A stretch of 64,000 nucleotides of DNA. It comes from Pectobacterium carotovorum (GTDB lineage: Bacteria; Pseudomonadota; Gammaproteobacteria; Enterobacterales; Enterobacteriaceae). The notes below the pieces were generated by a model that was not told the DNA's origin, made no database searches, and saw only the letters and a list, made by a program, of their open reading frames with translations. Every line of letters starts with the position of its first letter. The first letter of the stretch is position 1. The stretch spans positions 682,001 through 746,000 of the forward strand of contig NZ_JAXAFK010000001.1 of assembly GCF_033898505.1 (NCBI RefSeq). Direction: 5' to 3'. Position numbers and translations under genes: made by a program. Of the stretch, positions 63,446-64,000 are shown piece by piece.

Positions 63446-64000
63446 ATGCTGAACAATATCGAAACCAAGTGGCTCTATGATTTTATCGTGCTGGAAGAGC
63501 ACCGGAGTTTTACGCTGGCGGCCGAGAAGCGAAATATCTCTCAATCCTCATTTAGCCGGCGTATTCAGGCATTGGAAGCGGCAGTTGGGTTTGACATTTT
63601 TGACCGTAGCGCGCTGCCGCTGCAGCTCACCGAACAGGGCCGCGTGTTCCACGCCTATATCCGTAATACGCTGGACGATTTGGAATACCAGCTCAACAAG
63701 CTGCACGGCGGGGATAACTACAAAAACAAGATCACCATTGCGGCGGCGCATTCGCTGTCGGTCTTCATCATGCCGGAGCTGTTAAAAGACGTGCCGGATC
63801 CGCAGGAAAAAATCTTCTATGTAGAGTCGATCGATGTCGATGAAGCGGTGCTGAATCTCAAAGAAGGGCGCAGCGACTTCATTTTCTCATTCTACAATGA
63901 GGATCTGATGGGGGAGCCCTTTATGCACGAGAAGATACTGGAATCCCGGCTTTATCCGGTCTGCGCGTGTGATAGCGCAGGGAAGCCACTGTTTGATGTA
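63446..64000 (+). CDS. LysR-family regulator resembling HypT (5' part only)
   Basis: The first 185 residues of a LysR protein that continues beyond the window. The HTH is FTLAAEKRNISQSSFSRRIQ with ALEAAVGFDIFDRSALPLQL after it. LHNIETKWLYDF-type starts (here MLNNIETKWLYDFIVLEEHR) and AAAHSLSVFIMPELL closely resemble E. coli HypT (YjiE), the hypochlorite-responsive regulator. It could control the divergent racemase gene. GAGGGG precedes the ATG. Confidence 0.88.
   Translation, partial: MLNNIETKWLYDFIVLEEHRSFTLAAEKRNISQSSFSRRIQALEAAVGFDIFDRSALPLQLTEQGRVFHAYIRNTLDDLEYQLNKLHGGDNYKNKITIAAAHSLSVFIMPELLKDVPDPQEKIFYVESIDVDEAVLNLKEGRSDFIFSFYNEDLMGEPFMHEKILESRLYPVCACDSAGKPLFDV

Overview
The window reads as chromosome of a soft-rot plant pathogen of the genus Pectobacterium (Enterobacterales). 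The strongest pointers are a pectin lyase at 61381-62325 that closely resembles the DNA-damage-inducible Pnl of Pectobacterium as I remember it, a gnd end beside a gfc/yjb exopolysaccharide operon, two beta-glucoside loci of the bgl/arb type, and ERIC repeats. This is inference from gene content; no database was searched.

Layout. 1-4588: end of gnd, then gfcABCD-like exopolysaccharide genes behind a hairpin-rich leader. 4971-7169: periplasmic chorismate mutase and a sedolisin-family (S53) protease. 7470-9826: phospho-beta-glucosidase plus a BglG-type antiterminator with no permease beside them. 10054-11115: DgcC-like diguanylate cyclase. 11271-13911: orphan ABC binding protein, small monooxygenase and an RpiR regulator, all on the minus strand. 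14363-28569: a complete myo-inositol catabolic regulon (iolA, iolD, iolG, ABC importer, second dehydrogenase, iolC fused to DUF2090, iolE, iolB), with iolD flanked by inverted copies of a mosaic repeat. 28653-32079: ferric-iron-type ABC importer with a Fur-like site. 32313-36555: complete beta-glucoside PTS operon (EII, phospho-beta-glucosidase, antiterminator) with a clear antiterminator target and terminator. 37122-38186: DgcP-like GAF-GGDEF cyclase.

38216-45467 is accessory in character: two uncharacterised genes, a yeaR-yoaG pair in which YoaG is internally duplicated, a flavin reductase, a LysR/RidA/oxidoreductase cluster, a decayed IS3-type transposase and tRNA-Asn. 45610-51652 is a lacI-lacZ-lacY system without lacA, with a lac operator matching the E. 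coli O1 sequence. 51855-60097 is a six-gene same-strand block uhpA-uhpB-uhpC-afuA-afuB-afuC that couples a sugar-phosphate sensor to a hexose-phosphate ABC importer in place of UhpT. 60341-64000 carries an NlpA/MetQ lipoprotein, pectin lyase, an Asp/Glu racemase and the start of a LysR gene resembling hypT.

Taken together the window is mostly a carbon-acquisition region for plant-derived sugars (inositol, aryl/beta-glucosides, beta-galactosides, sugar phosphates, pectin), with polysaccharide and c-di-GMP functions beside it. I found no CRISPR array, prophage, or complete insertion sequence. The items most worth a second look are the YoaG duplication, the uhp-afu block with an ERIC element inside it, the mosaic inverted repeats around iolD, and a recurring TGRAA-N6-TTTCA motif near the iol promoters.
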